Notes under the pieces: model-generated
What the model was told of the DNA's origin: nothing
The model's database searches: none
Seen by the model: the letters and a program-made list of their open reading frames with translations, nothing else
Translations under genes and position numbers: made by a program
Origin: Candidatus Micrarchaeia archaeon
Lineage (GTDB): Archaea; Micrarchaeota; Micrarchaeia; Anstonellales; JAHKLY01
DNA length: 14,567 nucleotides
Direction of reading: 5' to 3'
NCBI GenBank assembly: GCA_041653315.1
Contig: JBAZFO010000029.1
Location: forward strand, 1 to 14,567
Shown: in pieces, positions 13,624 to 14,567 of the stretch
How positions within the stretch are numbered: position 1 is the first letter of the stretch
How the letters are laid out: every line of letters starts with the position of its first letter

Positions 13624-14403
13624 TTAAGGAGTCCAAGTAACAGATGGATTGAATTCGGGTTTCTTTCCTTCTTCTAAAATAATTTTCATTTCTGGTGTAA
13701 AAACCCCTATTTTTGTATTTAAATCTGTTGAAGCTTTCAAAAATACCTTATTTACTGTATTTGTTGCTGCTTGAACTGTTGCTCTATCCCATAAATTAAA
13801 TGATGCCCCTAACATTGGATCAAAGTTTGATGTTGGAGTTGACCCATATATAGTTATATGATCATTTAATACTTCTGCTCTTAAAGATGCAACTATACCT
13901 TTTAATTGTTCAAAATTATAAGTTAAACCTGTAAATATGTTGTTTGATACTTTAACATCTATTCCTGTTTGTGCGGATAAAGATTTATTTGAAGAAACAT
14001 CTATAAGTAAACCTGCATTTATTATTCCTTCTTCTGCTTCTACTGCAAAACAAATTTCTCCTAATTGAAAATCACCTTGTTTTAAATAGAAAGCATATAC
14101 AGAACTATTGGCTTCTGTTATAGGAGAACTTACTAGCATGGTTGTTTTTATTGTTTCGCCTGTTGTCATCCCAGGAATAATTAATGGTACACCTATTTTT
14201 CTAAAACTTGCTGTTCCATCTGCTTCATTAGGTGATGCAAAAACAGACCCTACAGTTAATGATAATGCAAAAAAGGCTTCTACTGGATGATTTACAACTA
14301 AATCAAAAACCATTTTTACTTCTCCAGCTAATTTCATACCAAATTCTTTAATTGGATTTCTTACTTCCATTCCATTTATTAGATTTTTTTTATATCTTCT
14401 CAT
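13624..14403 (-). CDS. Predicted secreted beta-rich protein, unknown function
   Basis: The 259-residue protein has a long basic N-region of about 38 residues (MRRYKKNLINGMEVRNPIKE), then a hydrophobic segment NHPVEAFFALSLTVGSVFAS with a likely cleavage near FAS-P at residue 57. The mature part alternates polar and hydrophobic residues in many short strands (AGLLIDVSS, GLTYNFEQL, DHITIYGSTP, LGASFNLWDRATVQAAT) and has no Cys, which suggests an exported beta-rich fold. It ends NPSVTWTP. I do not recognise the family. The start at 14403 is supported by the purine-rich GAGGGGGGAGAGA just upstream and a TTTAAA box at 14456-14461, giving a leader of about 29 nt. It ends convergent with the methyltransferase remnant, 61 bp of AT-rich sequence apart. 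Confidence 0.65.
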   Translation of the reverse strand: MRRYKKNLINGMEVRNPIKEFGMKLAGEVKMVFDLVVNHPVEAFFALSLTVGSVFASPNEADGTASFRKIGVPLIIPGMTTGETIKTTMLVSSPITEANSSVYAFYLKQGDFQLGEICFAVEAEEGIINAGLLIDVSSNKSLSAQTGIDVKVSNNIFTGLTYNFEQLKGIVASLRAEVLNDHITIYGSTPTSNFDPMLGASFNLWDRATVQAATNTVNKVFLKASTDLNTKIGVFTPEMKIILEEGKKPEFNPSVTWTP

Positions 14404-14525
14404 TCTCTCCCCCCTCTTTTGTGTTATTACATTAATTATTGTGTATTAACTTATATTTAAATACTTCCCCCCCTAAAGTGTAGAGTAATAATAAGATTTA
14501 AAAAGACAGAAGTAAATATTATAAT
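14404..14525. promoter_or_regulatory. Divergent promoter region with G/C tracts
   Basis: For the minus-strand secreted protein, TTTAAA lies at 14461-14456. It is preceded on that strand by a run of seven G (14473-14467) where a BRE would be, and followed by a G-rich Shine-Dalgarno near 14406-14417. For the plus strand, TTTAAAAAGA starts at 14497, 29 nt before the ATG at 14526, the leaderless spacing. The G run stands out in such AT-rich DNA. Confidence 0.55.
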
Positions 14526-14567
14526 ATGGATAATACTATCAAAATCTTAAATAATATAGGGTTAACA
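14526..14567 (+). CDS. Start of a leaderless gene, possibly TrmB-like regulator
   Basis: Fourteen codons (MDNTIKILNNIGLT) run to the window end. The promoter spacing supports the ATG. The pattern 'I..L..iGLT' is how TrmB-type winged-helix regulators often begin, but the fragment is too short for a firm call. Confidence 0.5.
   Translation, partial: MDNTIKILNNIGLT

Overview
The window looks like a piece of a small, very AT-rich archaeal genome, probably a DPANN-type lineage (Woesearchaeota/Pacearchaeota-like); the lineage is an inference. Archaeal marks are a full-length archaeal-type leucyl-tRNA synthetase, a single-domain KaiC/RadA-like ATPase, and archaeal promoters: a TTTAAA-type TATA box whose first T lies 27-30 nt before the ATG of eight genes, which therefore look leaderless. 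Other genes, mainly those inside operons, carry Shine-Dalgarno sequences (AGAGGT, AGGTGA) instead.

Layout. 1-203: 5' part of an unidentified minus-strand gene. 375-1531: an operon with 4-base ATGA overlaps encoding a winged-helix regulator, a YwgA/Panacea-like (putative antitoxin) protein and a frameshifted MazF/PemK toxin, so apparently a decaying toxin-antitoxin locus. 1556-2341: a HExxH metallopeptidase, divergent from a small charged protein (2419-2694). 2711-4451: an AbiE-like toxin-antitoxin candidate. It has two 37-bp palindromic repeats in front of the TATA box, a protein with two winged-helix domains, and a nucleotidyltransferase one base downstream. 4454-6269: a tryptophanase gene bracketed by two exact 32-bp copies of the 3' end of leuS, as if inserted at the leuS end. 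6236-9079: leuS.

9102-9109 is a palindromic TTTTAAAA box exactly midway between the starts of leuS and a divergent gene. That gene encodes a 725-residue membrane-anchored, cysteine-knot-rich surface protein and is translationally coupled to the KaiC-like ATPase (11306-12028). A two-helix potassium channel follows (12079-12480); its last codons are supplied by an IS200-type element (about 12442-13095, tnpA on the minus strand). On the other side of the element lies a methyltransferase-like gene that has lost its 5' end. 13624-14403 is a predicted secreted, beta-rich protein of unknown function on the minus strand. 14526 to the window end is the first 14 codons of a leaderless gene that may be a TrmB-like regulator.

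Taken together, this is one core housekeeping gene (leuS) surrounded by accessory DNA: two toxin-antitoxin-like loci, a single-strand transposon, an apparently inserted catabolic gene and several surface or membrane proteins. The best candidates for something under-described are the AbiE-like operon with its twin operators, the tryptophanase cassette at the leuS end, and the cystine-knot surface protein coupled to a KaiC-like ATPase. No tRNA, rRNA or CRISPR array was recognised, and no gene-free stretch exceeds 300 bases.
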